A stretch of DNA of 33,036 nt from a virus (IMGVR_UViG_3300045922_001048:1-33036), one strand, 5' to 3'. Positions 15,601-23,093 are shown, counted from the first letter of the stretch. Notes: generated from the letters alone by a model not told the origin. Numbers and translations: made by a program.

Positions 15601-16066
15601 CGATCTGGGAGCGATCGATTACGACCCGGCCCAGGACACGGTGCGCGGGCGCGGCACGGCCGGCACCAACCGCTACAAGTCGGGTTACTACCGGGTCTGG
15701 TACCGACTCAACTCGCTGCTCAACGCCGGGCACGCCACCAGCGTGGCGGCGGCGCTGGCGCAGGCGGTCGAGTGGGTGCGGGCCAACACGCCGGCCGACG
15801 CCTGGGGCCAGCTCGGCTGGATGGTCGAGGGGCGGGCGGCCGGCGGGCCGGTCGCGGCCGGCCGGACCTACCTGGTCGGCGAGCGCGGCCCCGAACTGCT
15901 GCAGATGGGCGATCAGAGCGGGATCGTCCGGCCGCTGGGCGGCGACACGATCTACATCACCGTCAATGTCCCGCGCTGGATCAACGACGCCGACCGCATC
16001 GCCGACGACATCCACGCCGCGTTGCTGCGCAAAAAGCAACGCGGCGTGGTGATGGGGCTGGCCTGA
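12632..16066 (+). CDS. Tail tape measure protein
   Basis: A 1144-residue tape measure of the TP901 type, setting tail length. The start is ATG 12632 after taggagcgccggc. The N-terminal half has the family core: SDFERTLSGVKAVSGATAAE, LGKDTAFSAAEAAAGIEELV, GSDAGTSLKTMMLKLQPST and MFGSDAIRAAAVL. Residues about 396-798 consist of two tandem duplications rich in hydrophobic and Trp residues. A Gly/Ser-rich linker (about 931-955) leads to a C-terminal domain with RAAGGPVAAGRTYLVGERGP, a common tape measure ending. Without the duplications it would be about 928 residues. The stop overlaps the next start. Confidence 0.93.
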   Translation: MADLNVAIKIAGQDAGASAAIERVNTALGGMQSAAGLAVKAVAGVGLAAAGLAAGGIGASIKAASDFERTLSGVKAVSGATAAEMESLSGLALQLGKDTAFSAAEAAAGIEELVKGGLSIPDIMQGAAKATLDLAAAGQVSLPEAATIAANALAQFSLRGSDMAHVADLIAGAANASALDVRQFALSLQASGAVAATVGFSFDDLAQAIAVMGKAGITGSDAGTSLKTMMLKLQPSTKEQVALFRKLGLVTADGANRFFDASGKIKSMAEVAQLLQDATAGMTEQQRIATLEVMFGSDAIRAAAVLTREGAAGFGEMAAAMGKVSSASVGAERLNNLQGMLEQLKGSLETAAITLGIAFLPMLTELARGATDAVNAAVPFLEAWGPRLAAGVGATLRFVTDAVLTFVGAVSGDWEPAPGIERLHLLVGQVGLVVGQVIPVVMTTLDTLGQVAERVFAGDIPGAVGALLTGLRDGNVQLGTILAGWGQQFLAWIGPLRFVTDAVLTFVGAVSGDWEPAPGIERLHLLVSQVGLVVGQVIPVVMTTLDTLGQVAERVFAGDIPGAVGALLTGLRDGNVQLGTILAGWGQQFLAWIGPLIPPLLAEANRLFLELVGWITANAPPLLERFLGEWLPAAIKWIVQAAIYAIPKLIEFMDAVKDWIDGPGGQAIGMLFLKLGEAAIRGLLTGLRDGNVQLGTILAGWGQQFLAWIGPLIPPLLAEANRLFLELVGWITANAPPLLERFLGEWLPAAIKWIVQAAIYAIPKLIEFMDAVKDWIDGPGGQAIGMLFLKLGEAAIRGLAKGIWELNVWAYTELGKWLGELATQALAAAGKVGDAIVAGIRAGIEAKWAELTAWLGAGVQALISAARAALRISSPSQAFADQVGAPIVEGIAAGIRAAEPDALAALATVVARLTGAATAGVAGVQAILARPGAGGGGGGGGGSGEGSGGESGGPPDGGPMPGASWLADPLYRRIQANLGWHPNVAGRAPLDLGAIDYDPAQDTVRGRGTAGTNRYKSGYYRVWYRLNSLLNAGHATSVAAALAQAVEWVRANTPADAWGQLGWMVEGRAAGGPVAAGRTYLVGERGPELLQMGDQSGIVRPLGGDTIYITVNVPRWINDADRIADDIHAALLRKKQRGVVMGLA
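13817..14416 (+). repeat. Tandem duplication of 300 bp in tape measure
   Basis: Positions 13817-14116 and 14117-14416 are identical except g13913 versus a14213, which gives one Gly-to-Ser change. Each unit encodes 100 residues. The near identity indicates either a very recent in-frame duplication or an assembly artefact. Confidence 0.92.
14330..15025 (+). repeat. Tandem duplication of 348 bp in tape measure
   Basis: Positions 14330-14677 and 14678-15025 are, as far as I can read, identical. Each unit encodes 116 residues. The first 87 bp of the unit also end both copies of the 300-bp repeat, so that block occurs three times (14030, 14330, 14678). The two events are therefore nested. Confidence 0.92.
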
Positions 16067-17250
16067 TGGCGGCGCCGGCGCTGCAATGCGCGGTCGCCTG
16101 GGCGACCGATCCCGGCGCGACGCCGGTCTGGACGGACGTGACTGCCTATCTGCAGTCGTTCCGCTTCCGGCGCGGCCGGCAGTACGAGACCGACAGCATC
16201 GCGCCGGGGCAGGCGACGGTGGTGCTCGATAATCGCGACCGGCGGTTCGACCCGACCTGGACCGGCGGGCCGTACGGGGCGAATGTCAAGCTGAAGCGGC
16301 GGCTGCGGCTGCAGGCGGTCTGGCAGAGCGTCACCTACGACCTGTTCCACGGCATCATCGCCGCCTACCGGCCGGAGATCGCGCCGCACAACGGCGACGC
16401 GACGATGGTGCTGGAGGCGGTCGATCTGATCTCGGTGCTGAGCGCGGCGGTGGTGAGCGGCACGTTCGCCCAGCAGCGCACCGACCTGCGCATCGGCGCG
16501 ATCCTCGATGCGATCGGCTGGCCGGCGGGCGAGCGAACGCTGGCGACCGGCCTGATCGAGACGCGGGCGGTGACGCTGACCGGCACGAGCGCCTGGGAGC
16601 ACCTGCGGGCGGTGGTGGCCGACGAGGGCGGGACGCTGTTCGTCGGCCGGGACGGCAAGGTCGTCTTCCAGGATCGCTACGCCCGGCTGCGGCCGAATGT
16701 GACGAGCCAGCTGACGCTGGGCGACGGCGGCGGGAGCGAACAGCTTTACGTCGATGTCGCGTTTAGCTTCGACGATGGGCGGGTGGTCAACCGGGCCGTC
16801 GTCACCCGCGAGGGCGGCGTGGCGCAGCAGGTGGACGATAGCGCGAGCCAGACGACCTACTTTCTGCACGGCGTCAGCCTGAGCGGCGGCCGCCAGGTGA
16901 CGGACGCCGACGCCTACGCGCTGGCGAGCTACCTGGTGGGGCGCTACGCGCAGCCGCAACTGCGGGCCGGCGAGGTGCAACTGAGCGCCGAGGCGAGCCC
17001 GGCGGTGATGTGGCCGCACCTGCTCGGGCGGGAGATCGGCGACCGGATCGTGCTGCGGCGGCGGCCGCCGGGCGGCGGCGGGGCGATCGACCAGAGCAGC
17101 ACGATCGAGGGCATCCGGGCCGAGTGGGATGCCGCCGGCGGCGCCTATACCTGGGCCTGGGAGGTGTCGCCGAACGACGCGACGCAGTACTGGGTGCTGG
17201 GCGATAGCACCTATGGCGTGCTGGACAGCACGACGCGGCTCGCGCCCTGA
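16066..17250 (+). CDS. Tail-tip/baseplate hub protein candidate
   Basis: A 394-residue protein. The frame is open from far upstream inside the tape measure gene, but ATG 16066 overlaps the tape measure stop (TGATG) and is the evident start. The N-terminal part (WTDVTAYLQSFRFRRGRQYE, VVLDNRDRRFDPTW) is typical of siphovirus minor tail proteins downstream of the tape measure. It continues with AVDLISVLSAA and EHLRAVVADEGGTLFVGRDG, a hub-like arrangement. The C-terminus ends YWVLGDSTYGVLDSTTRLAP. It probably forms part of the tail tip. The exact place (Dit-like or Tal-like) is not clear. Confidence 0.75.
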   Translation: MAAPALQCAVAWATDPGATPVWTDVTAYLQSFRFRRGRQYETDSIAPGQATVVLDNRDRRFDPTWTGGPYGANVKLKRRLRLQAVWQSVTYDLFHGIIAAYRPEIAPHNGDATMVLEAVDLISVLSAAVVSGTFAQQRTDLRIGAILDAIGWPAGERTLATGLIETRAVTLTGTSAWEHLRAVVADEGGTLFVGRDGKVVFQDRYARLRPNVTSQLTLGDGGGSEQLYVDVAFSFDDGRVVNRAVVTREGGVAQQVDDSASQTTYFLHGVSLSGGRQVTDADAYALASYLVGRYAQPQLRAGEVQLSAEASPAVMWPHLLGREIGDRIVLRRRPPGGGGAIDQSSTIEGIRAEWDAAGGAYTWAWEVSPNDATQYWVLGDSTYGVLDSTTRLAP

Positions 17251-17259
17251 GGAGAGACG

Positions 17260-18102
17260 ATGGCCTGGACGACGCCGGCCTCCTGGAGCACCAGCGAGGT
17301 CGTCACCAGCGCGAAGCTGAACGCGCAGGTCCGCGACAACCTCCAGTACCTCAAGGACGTGCTGGATGGGGCGCAGACGCAGGAACTGACGCTGCGGCGG
17401 GCCTCGACTGATAACGAGGGGCAGGCGCTATCGCTCCAGAAGGCGCGTGGCAGCCTGGCGGCGCCGGCCAGCGTGGCCGATGGCGATAAGCTGGGCATCG
17501 TGTTTTTCCACGGGCACGACGGCGCGGGGTACAAGCAGGGCGCGTTCATCATCGCCCAGGTGTCGGGCACGCCCGGAACCAACAGCATGCCGACGCTGCT
17601 GGCCTTCCATACCGCGCCAGCGGGGTCGGTCTCGCCCCAGCGGCGCCTCGGGATCGGGGCCAGCGGCGAGACGGTCGTCTACGGCCAGCTCCGCCTCGCT
17701 GACGGCTCGGCCGCCGCGCCGGCGGTGGCGTTCGATGCCGACACCGACACGGGGTGGTATCGTCCCGCGTCGAACCAGCTCGCGCTGACGCTCGGCGGAA
17801 CGGCGTACGCCCGGTTCGTTCCGAGCGGCGAATCGACCATCGGATCGACGAGTTTTGCGAACAATACCTATCGCATCTATTCCCAGTACACCAATGAGCA
17901 GCTGGTCCTCATGCTCCAGACGGGCATCACCGGCAACAATAGCACGCGCTGGGGCGTCACCGGCAGCGGGATCATCTGGCTCAATAACGTGCCGGCGGCG
18001 CCGGCGAATCCGCCGGGTGGCTCCGGCTACCTTTTCGTCGAGAACGGCGCGCTGAAATATCGCAGCGCCAATGGCACGGTCACCACCATTGCCCCGCTGT
18101 AG
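17260..18102 (+). CDS. Tail fibre-like protein
   Basis: A 280-residue protein with ribosome binding site ggagagacg before ATG 17260. The N-terminus (WTTPASWSTSEVVTSAKLN, VRDNLQYLKD) is a common start of phage fibre proteins attached to the tail tip. The centre contains AFDADTDTGWYRPASNQLAL, the D-x-D-T-G-x-Y repeat motif seen in fibre shafts. The C-terminus (GSGYLFVENGALKYRSANGT) is a typical beta-rich tip of such proteins. It likely takes part in host contact. Confidence 0.8.
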   Translation: MAWTTPASWSTSEVVTSAKLNAQVRDNLQYLKDVLDGAQTQELTLRRASTDNEGQALSLQKARGSLAAPASVADGDKLGIVFFHGHDGAGYKQGAFIIAQVSGTPGTNSMPTLLAFHTAPAGSVSPQRRLGIGASGETVVYGQLRLADGSAAAPAVAFDADTDTGWYRPASNQLALTLGGTAYARFVPSGESTIGSTSFANNTYRIYSQYTNEQLVLMLQTGITGNNSTRWGVTGSGIIWLNNVPAAPANPPGGSGYLFVENGALKYRSANGTVTTIAPL

Positions 18103-18111
18103 GAGGAGACG

Positions 18112-18345
18112 ATGGCGCAGATCCTGATCACCATTCCGGACACGGTGCTGCAGCGCGTGCTGGACGCGGTGGCGGCGGAGGACGGCTGGGACGCGGCGAG
18201 CGGGCTGACCAAGGCGCAGTTCGCCAAGCGGGTCTTGCTCGGCGAGCTGCGGGAGCGGGTGCGGCGGCACGAGACGAAGCTGGCGCAGGAGAGCGCGGCG
18301 GCGACGGTGCGCGCGTCGGTCGAGCAGGAGATCCTCCTGGCATGA
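18112..18345 (+). CDS. Small conserved phage protein before holin
   Basis: A 77-residue protein with ribosome binding site aggaggagacg. It begins ILITIPDTVLQRVLDAVAAE and continues with a helix containing LTKAQFAKRVLLGELRE and a long charged C-terminal helix. Small proteins with the same TKAQFAK motif occur between tail and lysis genes of many phages. The function is unknown. No membrane segment is visible. Confidence 0.65.
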   Translation: MAQILITIPDTVLQRVLDAVAAEDGWDAASGLTKAQFAKRVLLGELRERVRRHETKLAQESAAATVRASVEQEILLA

Positions 18346-18554
18346 GCGGCCGGATGCAACGCGACCTGGTCGAGCGGCTGGCGCGCCTGCGGGCGGCGCA
18401 GATCGAGGCGCAGGATCAGGCGGCGGCGCTGCGGCAGCAGGCGGCGGCGGCTGAGGAGCGCGCGCAGTATTTCCGCGGCGCCGGCGACGCGCTGGCCGAG
18501 GTGCTGGCCGGGCTGGCGCCAACCAGGGAGAGGGCCGATGGGGATCGAACTTGA
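18342..18554 (+). CDS. Small coiled-coil protein
   Basis: A 70-residue protein overlapping the previous gene by ATGA. Residues about 5-50 form one long Gln/Ala/Arg-rich helix with heptad character (LVERLARLRAAQIEAQDQAA). A short Leu-rich helix follows. It overlaps the holin start by 17 bases and carries the holin ribosome binding site. It could be a lysis accessory or a structural coiled coil. The function is unknown. Confidence 0.55.
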   Translation: MSGRMQRDLVERLARLRAAQIEAQDQAAALRQQAAAAEERAQYFRGAGDALAEVLAGLAPTRERADGDRT

Positions 18555-18960
18555 CCGGCTGAAGCCGTGGGCGGGGCTGGCGGCCGGGGCGGTGGCGGCG
18601 CTCTGGGCCGGACTGCCGGCGACGGCGGTGGCGCTGCTGGGGTTGATGGGGCTCGACCTGGCCACTGGTATCGTCGCCGGCTGGGCGACCGGCACGCTGG
18701 CGAGCGCGATCGGGTATCGCGGGCTGGCGAAAAAGTTGGCGACGCTGCTGGCGATCCTGGCGGTCGGGCTGATGCAGCGCTCCTTTGGCGACGCCATCCC
18801 GGCGGCGGAGGCGGTGGCCGGCTTCTACTGCGCGATCGAGGCGCTCTCGATCGTCGAGAATCTGGCGCGGGCCGGCGTGCCGATCCCCGGCCCGCTGCGG
18901 GCGGCGCTGGCGGCGCTCGATCCGGGCCGGGCGGCCGGCGAGCCGGGGCCGCGCCGGTGA
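18538..18960 (+). CDS. Holin, phage_holin_4 family
   Basis: A 140-residue membrane protein. It forms the holes that release the endolysin through the cytoplasmic membrane. ATG 18538 follows gggagagggccg. It has two or more hydrophobic segments (about residues 12-45 and 62-80). The family pattern is LMGLDLATGIVAGWATGTLA, then YRGLAKKLATLLAILAV and FYCAIEALSIVENLARAGVP. The Asp in GLDLATG and the Lys pair after YRGL are typical of this family. It starts the lysis cassette with a small membrane gene and the endolysin. Confidence 0.88.
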   Translation: MGIELDRLKPWAGLAAGAVAALWAGLPATAVALLGLMGLDLATGIVAGWATGTLASAIGYRGLAKKLATLLAILAVGLMQRSFGDAIPAAEAVAGFYCAIEALSIVENLARAGVPIPGPLRAALAALDPGRAAGEPGPRR

Positions 18961-19163
18961 GCCGGGCGGCGCTGCTGATCAGTCTGGTGGCGCTGGCGGT
19001 GGCCTGCTGGGCGGCGTGGCCGCTGCCGGCGCCGCCCGACCCGGCGCTGGCGGAGTGGCGGGGCTGGGCGACGCGGGCGGCGCGGGTGCTGACCGATCTC
19101 GACCGGCGGTTGACCGCGGTCGAGCGCGAGGTCCGGACGCGGGCCGGGGAGCCGGGCCGGTGA
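18957..19163 (+). CDS. Small N-terminally anchored membrane protein
   Basis: A 68-residue protein starting at GTG 18957, overlapping the holin stop as GTGA. Residues about 3-23 form one transmembrane helix or signal anchor (ALLISLVALAVACWAAWPL). After a Pro-rich turn the rest is a charged amphipathic helix. The topology (one anchor plus a soluble helix) resembles i-spanin or holin accessory proteins. No lipobox partner is seen. The lysis role is inferred from position between holin and endolysin. Confidence 0.55.
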   Translation: MSRAALLISLVALAVACWAAWPLPAPPDPALAEWRGWATRAARVLTDLDRRLTAVEREVRTRAGEPGR

Positions 19164-19585
19164 GCGTGGCCGGGCCGGCCGGCCTGACGCGGCGCGAGCG
19201 GCAGGTGGCGGAGCTGGTGGTGGCCGGGCTGCTGCACAAGGAGGTCGCCAGCCGGCTGGCGATCTCCGAGAACACGGTCCGGAACCACATGAGCGCCGTC
19301 TACGCGCGCACGGGCTGCCGCTCGGCGGTGGAGCTGGCGATCTGGTGGCATGGCTGGCGCGAGTTTGCCGAGCGCGGGACGCCGGCGCCGGCGGTCGATT
19401 GGGAGGCCGTCGATGTCACGCCGGCGCTGGCCGCGGCGCTGGCGCGCGAGGCGGAGCGGCGGCTGTATCGGCTGCCGCCGCATTTCTGCGGCGGGCGGCG
19501 TTACCTGCACGCGCAGGGCGCGATCGAATGCCTGCGGCAGCTGCTGACCGGCACGAGCCGGCGGCCGGAGGGGATGGCCGAATGA
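19160..19585 (+). CDS. LuxR-type HTH transcription regulator
   Basis: A 141-residue protein starting at GTG 19160, overlapping the previous stop. Residues about 9-60 are a LuxR/GerE helix-turn-helix: LTRRERQVAELVVAGLLHKE, then SRLAISENTVRNHMSAVYAR and a helix with CRSAVELAIWW. No receiver or autoinducer-binding domain precedes it. The C-terminal 80 residues are of unknown fold and end in a Cys/His/Arg-containing stretch (RLPPHFCGGRRYLHAQGA). It would bind DNA as a dimer. A DNA-binding regulator inside a lysis cassette is unusual. It might control late or lysis genes. Confidence 0.8.
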   Translation: MSVAGPAGLTRRERQVAELVVAGLLHKEVASRLAISENTVRNHMSAVYARTGCRSAVELAIWWHGWREFAERGTPAPAVDWEAVDVTPALAAALAREAERRLYRLPPHFCGGRRYLHAQGAIECLRQLLTGTSRRPEGMAE

Positions 19586-19716
19586 GGTGGGCGCTGCGTC
19601 AGGCCATTGACCTCCTCTGGTCGCTCGGCGTGCGCTGGCCGGCGCTGCGGCGGCCCTGCGCCCGGTTGCGGCTGCGGCTGGAGCACGCGCTCTGGCGGGG
19701 GCGACCGTGGCGCTGA
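19582..19716 (+). CDS. Very small basic protein
   Basis: A 44-residue Arg/Leu/Trp-rich peptide from ATG 19582 (ATGA overlap with the LuxR-type gene) to 19716, overlapping the endolysin start by 10 bases. The pattern (RQAIDLLWSLGVRWPALRRP) is a basic amphipathic helix. It fits the run of translationally coupled genes. It could be a lysis accessory peptide or only a coupling ORF. The function is unknown. Confidence 0.4.
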   Translation: MRWALRQAIDLLWSLGVRWPALRRPCARLRLRLEHALWRGRPWR

Positions 19717-20960
19717 CCGATTACCTGGTGGTGCGCGCCGCGCCGGACATCGACGCCGGCCGGTTCGCCGCGCTGCTGCGGCAGGGCGATAGCCCGGCGG
19801 CGCCGGAGGCGGCCGGCATCCATGGCGCGCTGACGCGGCGCTGGATCAGCCCGCTCTTCGCGCTGGCCGTCTTCCAGCACGAGTCGCGGTTCGGCCGGGA
19901 GGGGATCTGCGCGCGGCACGACACGCGCTCGCTCGGCAACGTGCGGTCGCCGCACAACCCGGAGCATGGCGGGCGGGTGATCCAGACCGAGCGCGGGCCG
20001 TTCGCGGCCTACCCGACCTGGGAGGCCGGCGCGCGCGACTGGGCCGACCGGCTGCGCGGCCCGCGCTACGCGGGCGCCGGCCTGGTGACGGTGCGGCAGA
20101 TCCTGCCGGTCTATGCGCCGGCCAGCGATGGCAACCGGCCGGAGGCATACATCGCCAGCGTGCTGGCATTCATCGGCCGCCACGCGCGGCCGGAGGAGGT
20201 GGGCATGCCACCGGCGGCGATCGTGGACCGGCTGACGCCGGTGAATTTCTGGCCGGGGCGCGCCGGCCACGCGGTGCGGGCGGTGGTGCTGCATATCACC
20301 GACGGCGACACGGCGGCGGGCGCGCTGGCCTGGTTCCACAACCCGGACAGCGCGGTGAGCGCCCACTATGTGATCGACCGCGATGGCACGGTCTACCGGG
20401 CGGTGCGCGAGGAGGACACCGCCTGGTCCAACGGCCGGCTCAACCAGCCCGATCTGGCCCACCCGCTGATCCGGCGCTGGGTGGCCGGGGGCCTCAACCC
20501 CAACTGGGAGACGGTCGCGATCGAGGCGGCCGGCCGGCCGGCGAACGGCTGGACGGCGGCGCAGGTGGCGGCGGCGACGGGGCTGGTGGCGGCCATCGCG
20601 GCGCGGCACGGGCTGGCCGTCAGCCCGCTGACGGTGCTGGAGCACCGTCAGCTGGATAGCGTGACGCGGGCGCACTGCCCGTCGCTGACGGCGGCGCAAC
20701 TGGCGGCGATCCTGGCGGGGGCGGCGGCGGCGGACGTGGTGGACCTGGCGCTGGAGCGGGCCTGGCAGCAGGAGCAGGCGCAGCTCGGCGAGAAGCTGTT
20801 CAAGGCGCGGCTCGAGCGGCCGGGCTACGCGGGCGACGTGCTGGTCTGCCGGCGGGGCGTGGTGACGCCCGACGCGGCGGCGACGGCGGCGCTGCGGGCG
20901 GTGCTGATCGACGACCTGGTGACGTATCTGGAGGGCGCGGGAGTCCTGCGCCGCTATTAG
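19707..20960 (+). CDS. Two-domain endolysin (glucosaminidase-like + amidase)
   Basis: A 417-residue lysin starting at GTG 19707. Residues about 30-160 form a lysozyme/glucosaminidase-like domain with a probable catalytic Glu in AVFQHESRFG (about E59). It continues SLGNVRSPHN, FAAYPTWEAGARDWADRL and ILPVYAPASDGNRPEAYIAS. Residues about 165-340 are an Amidase_2/PGRP domain with VVLHITDGD (H196), SAHYVIDRDGTVYRAVREED, then EHRQLDSVTRAHCPS (H313 and C324), the expected zinc ligands. The last 75 residues are a helical region of unknown role. It would cut both the glycan and the stem peptide of peptidoglycan. No signal peptide is present, consistent with holin dependence. Confidence 0.88.
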   Translation: MALTDYLVVRAAPDIDAGRFAALLRQGDSPAAPEAAGIHGALTRRWISPLFALAVFQHESRFGREGICARHDTRSLGNVRSPHNPEHGGRVIQTERGPFAAYPTWEAGARDWADRLRGPRYAGAGLVTVRQILPVYAPASDGNRPEAYIASVLAFIGRHARPEEVGMPPAAIVDRLTPVNFWPGRAGHAVRAVVLHITDGDTAAGALAWFHNPDSAVSAHYVIDRDGTVYRAVREEDTAWSNGRLNQPDLAHPLIRRWVAGGLNPNWETVAIEAAGRPANGWTAAQVAAATGLVAAIAARHGLAVSPLTVLEHRQLDSVTRAHCPSLTAAQLAAILAGAAAADVVDLALERAWQQEQAQLGEKLFKARLERPGYAGDVLVCRRGVVTPDAAATAALRAVLIDDLVTYLEGAGVLRRY

Positions 20961-20993
20961 GCGGCCCTGGGCACGGCCGGGAGAGGAGCGAAC

Positions 20994-21470
20994 ATGACGG
21001 CAGCGGAGATCGAGGCCAGCCAGGCGGCCTGGCGGGCGTGGGAGGCGGCCGGCCGGCCATTCCCAATCCCGGAGGTGCCGGAATATCTGACGCTGGCGGA
21101 GCTGGCAGCGCGCTACGGGACCTACACGGCGGCGGGCGGGCAGGCGGTGCCGGTCCTGCCCGGCCACGTCCGGGTGATTGATTTTGTCTGTCCGGGCTGC
21201 GGCGAGCCGGCCGGGGGGTACGTCGAGTACGGCGGCGTCCTGGTCTGCTCGCGGCTCTGTGGCGCGCTGGTGGCGCCGGAGCACCCGCGCTTCAGCGCCG
21301 CGTTCAAGGAGCGGGCGGCGCGGGCGGCGGCGGCGCGAGCGCGGCGGCGCGAGCTTGAGGCCGAGCTGGCAGCGCTCCAGGAGGAGGAGGAGCGGGCGGC
21401 GCGGGCGGCGGCGGCCCGCGAGCTTGAGGCCGAGCTGGCAGCGCTCCAAGCGCTCCAGGAGGAATCCTAA
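20994..21470 (+). CDS. Zinc-ribbon protein with coiled-coil repeat
   Basis: A 158-residue protein with ribosome binding site gagaggagcg. The first 60 residues are helical and Pro-rich (FPIPEVPEYLTLAELAARYG). Residues about 65-90 contain CPGCG and CSRLC, a four-Cys zinc ribbon. The C-terminal 55 residues are a charged Ala/Glu/Arg coiled coil with an internal repeat (RELEAELAALQ occurs twice). The repeat is also visible in DNA at 21309-21380 and 21390-21449. It lies between the endolysin and fibre-type genes. The function is unknown. Confidence 0.6.
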   Translation: MTAAEIEASQAAWRAWEAAGRPFPIPEVPEYLTLAELAARYGTYTAAGGQAVPVLPGHVRVIDFVCPGCGEPAGGYVEYGGVLVCSRLCGALVAPEHPRFSAAFKERAARAAAARARRRELEAELAALQEEEERAARAAAARELEAELAALQALQEES

Positions 21471-22148
21471 ATGGGCATCCAGACCACGGCGCGCAGCCGG
21501 GAGCGGCTCGTTGTCACGCCGGCGGCCGAGTTGACCAGTCCCGGCCGCCTGTACACCCAATTCCTGCTCGACCGCTACGAGGGGGACCACCGGGCCTGGC
21601 TGGCGGCGCGCATGGCGCGGCACTGGGCCGAGGTCGTCCACCTGCTCCGGCACGGGCTCTGGACGGAGGCGGCCCGGCTGCGCGCCCGGATCGAGGAGAT
21701 CGAGCGCTGGCACTGCGCGCACGGCGGCGCGCGCTGGGGCACGCTCGCGTTCAGCGGCAACCTGGCGCTCAACGAGGGCTGGGACAACGACTGCTGGCTG
21801 CTGATCATCGGCGCCGCCAGCCAGACCGCCTTCAACAACACCAATGCCCGGCTCGGCGTCGGCGACAGCACCACGGCCGCCAGCGCCAGCCAGACCGATC
21901 TCCAGGCCGCGAGCAACAAGACCTACAAGGCGATGAACGCCAGCTTCCCGGCCCCCGGCGGCGCCGGCACGCGCCGGATGGACTTCAAGAGCACCTTCAC
22001 CACCGCCGACGCCAATTACGCCTGGGAGGAGGTGATCGTCGACAACGGCGCGACCGATGGGACGACGATGTTCCGGCGGGTCCAGAGCCTGGGGACGAAA
22101 ACCAGCGCGGCGGCCTGGGATCTGACGGCCCAGGTCACCATCACCTGA
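21471..22148 (+). CDS. Phage structural (tail fibre region) protein
   Basis: A 225-residue protein directly after the previous stop. The N-terminal half is helical (LYTQFLLDRYEGDHRAWLAA, ending in a Cys/His-containing RWHCAHGG). The C-terminal half is a known phage pattern: LALNEGWDNDCWLLIIGAAS, NNTNARLGVGDSTTAASASQ, YKAMNASFP and FKSTFTTADANYAWEEVIVD. Such domains occur in structural proteins of many siphoviruses near the receptor-binding genes. Virion location is likely. The exact role is unknown. Confidence 0.7.
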   Translation: MGIQTTARSRERLVVTPAAELTSPGRLYTQFLLDRYEGDHRAWLAARMARHWAEVVHLLRHGLWTEAARLRARIEEIERWHCAHGGARWGTLAFSGNLALNEGWDNDCWLLIIGAASQTAFNNTNARLGVGDSTTAASASQTDLQAASNKTYKAMNASFPAPGGAGTRRMDFKSTFTTADANYAWEEVIVDNGATDGTTMFRRVQSLGTKTSAAAWDLTAQVTIT

Positions 22149-22160
22149 GAGGCGCAGAGC

Positions 22161-22652
22161 ATGGCGATGACAGACGCATCCCTGCGGAGCGAACTCCAGA
22201 CCGACCCGGCCGGCCTCGGCTACGCGCCCTACCGGGCCGCCGGCAACCACCAGGCGCTGGCCGACCTGCTCAACTGGCCGCGCGACGGCGTGACGGCGCC
22301 GCCGCTGGCGGGCGCGCCGGCCGGGGCGGCCATCACGGTCCGCAACCCGTCGATCAGCGCCGCCGACCTGTTGGAGGCGATCGACAATCGCGATTTCGCC
22401 ACCACGCCCAACGCGGCGCACGTGGCCTGGTTCGAGAGCATCACCCAGCAGCGCACGATCGCGCTGCTCAACGAGGACGGCACCAATAACCGCGTGCTCG
22501 GCAACCTCAACCGGCTGATCACCAGCGATACCCAGGGCAGCCGGACGCGCCTGCTGGCGCTGGCCACCCGGCGCGGCTCGCGCGCCGAGCAACTCTGGGG
22601 GCCGGGCACGGTCGTGACGATCGACGATATCGGCCGGGCGCTGGCCAGGTAG
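22161..22652 (+). CDS. Conserved phage tail-region protein
   Basis: A 163-residue protein. It starts LRSELQTDPAGLGYAPYRAA and continues with ALADLLNWPRDGVTAPPL, a pattern I recall from a phage protein family of unknown function found with tail fibre genes. The second half has ADLLEAIDNRDF, helices with AWFESITQQRTIALLN and a C-terminal WGPGTVVTIDDIGRAL. In related phages it lies next to the same structural neighbours. The role is unknown. Confidence 0.65.
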   Translation: MAMTDASLRSELQTDPAGLGYAPYRAAGNHQALADLLNWPRDGVTAPPLAGAPAGAAITVRNPSISAADLLEAIDNRDFATTPNAAHVAWFESITQQRTIALLNEDGTNNRVLGNLNRLITSDTQGSRTRLLALATRRGSRAEQLWGPGTVVTIDDIGRALAR

Positions 22653-22661
22653 GGAGCGAGC

Positions 22662-23093
22662 ATGGCCTCCTCATTCCGGCTCGACACGCTCGCCAGCGCC
22701 GTCACCTGGCTGTCGACGGAACTCAACAGCCTGGCCAACGGCGCGCGGGCGGTGAGTGGCACGCTCACCAACACCAACCAGGAGCTGTTCGCCCAGGTCG
22801 AGCTGGTGGTGACCTTCGGCACGGCGCCGGCCGCCGGCACGATCTGCGAGCTGTACCTGCTGCCCAGCAACGACGGGACGAACTTCCCCGACGACGCGGT
22901 GGCGGACCTCCAGGCGGCGCTGTGGGTCGGCAATTTCGTCCTGCGCAACGCGACCGCGCAGCGCCGGCTGCTCTGGCCGGTGCTGCTGCCGCCGAACACG
23001 TTCCGGGTGGCGCTGATCAACCGGGCCGGCGTGGCGTTTCCGGCCTCCGGCTCGACCGTCAGCGCCGCCTACTACAGCACGCGCGGGACCTAA
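22662..23093 (+). CDS. Beta-rich virion protein candidate
   Basis: A 143-residue protein with ribosome binding site agggagcgagc. The sequence is beta-rich: FAQVELVVTFGTAPAAGTIC, ELYLLPSNDGTNFPDD, WVGNFVLRNATAQRRLLWPV and FRVALINRAGVAFPASGSTV. This is a jelly-roll-like pattern seen in phage structural proteins beside the two preceding families. It likely belongs to the tail tip or capsid decoration. There is no catalytic signature. Confidence 0.6.
   Translation: MASSFRLDTLASAVTWLSTELNSLANGARAVSGTLTNTNQELFAQVELVVTFGTAPAAGTICELYLLPSNDGTNFPDDAVADLQAALWVGNFVLRNATAQRRLLWPVLLPPNTFRVALINRAGVAFPASGSTVSAAYYSTRGT

Noticed and set aside
12365-16039. 1224-codon antisense open frame over the tape measure gene
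   Set aside because: This is the mirror of the tape measure reading frame, including its repeats. There is no domain, no ribosome binding site logic, and it conflicts with a certain gene.
19599-22592. 997-codon antisense open frame over endolysin and fibre genes
   Set aside because: It runs across several well-supported plus-strand genes and has low-complexity composition. It is a GC-codon artefact.
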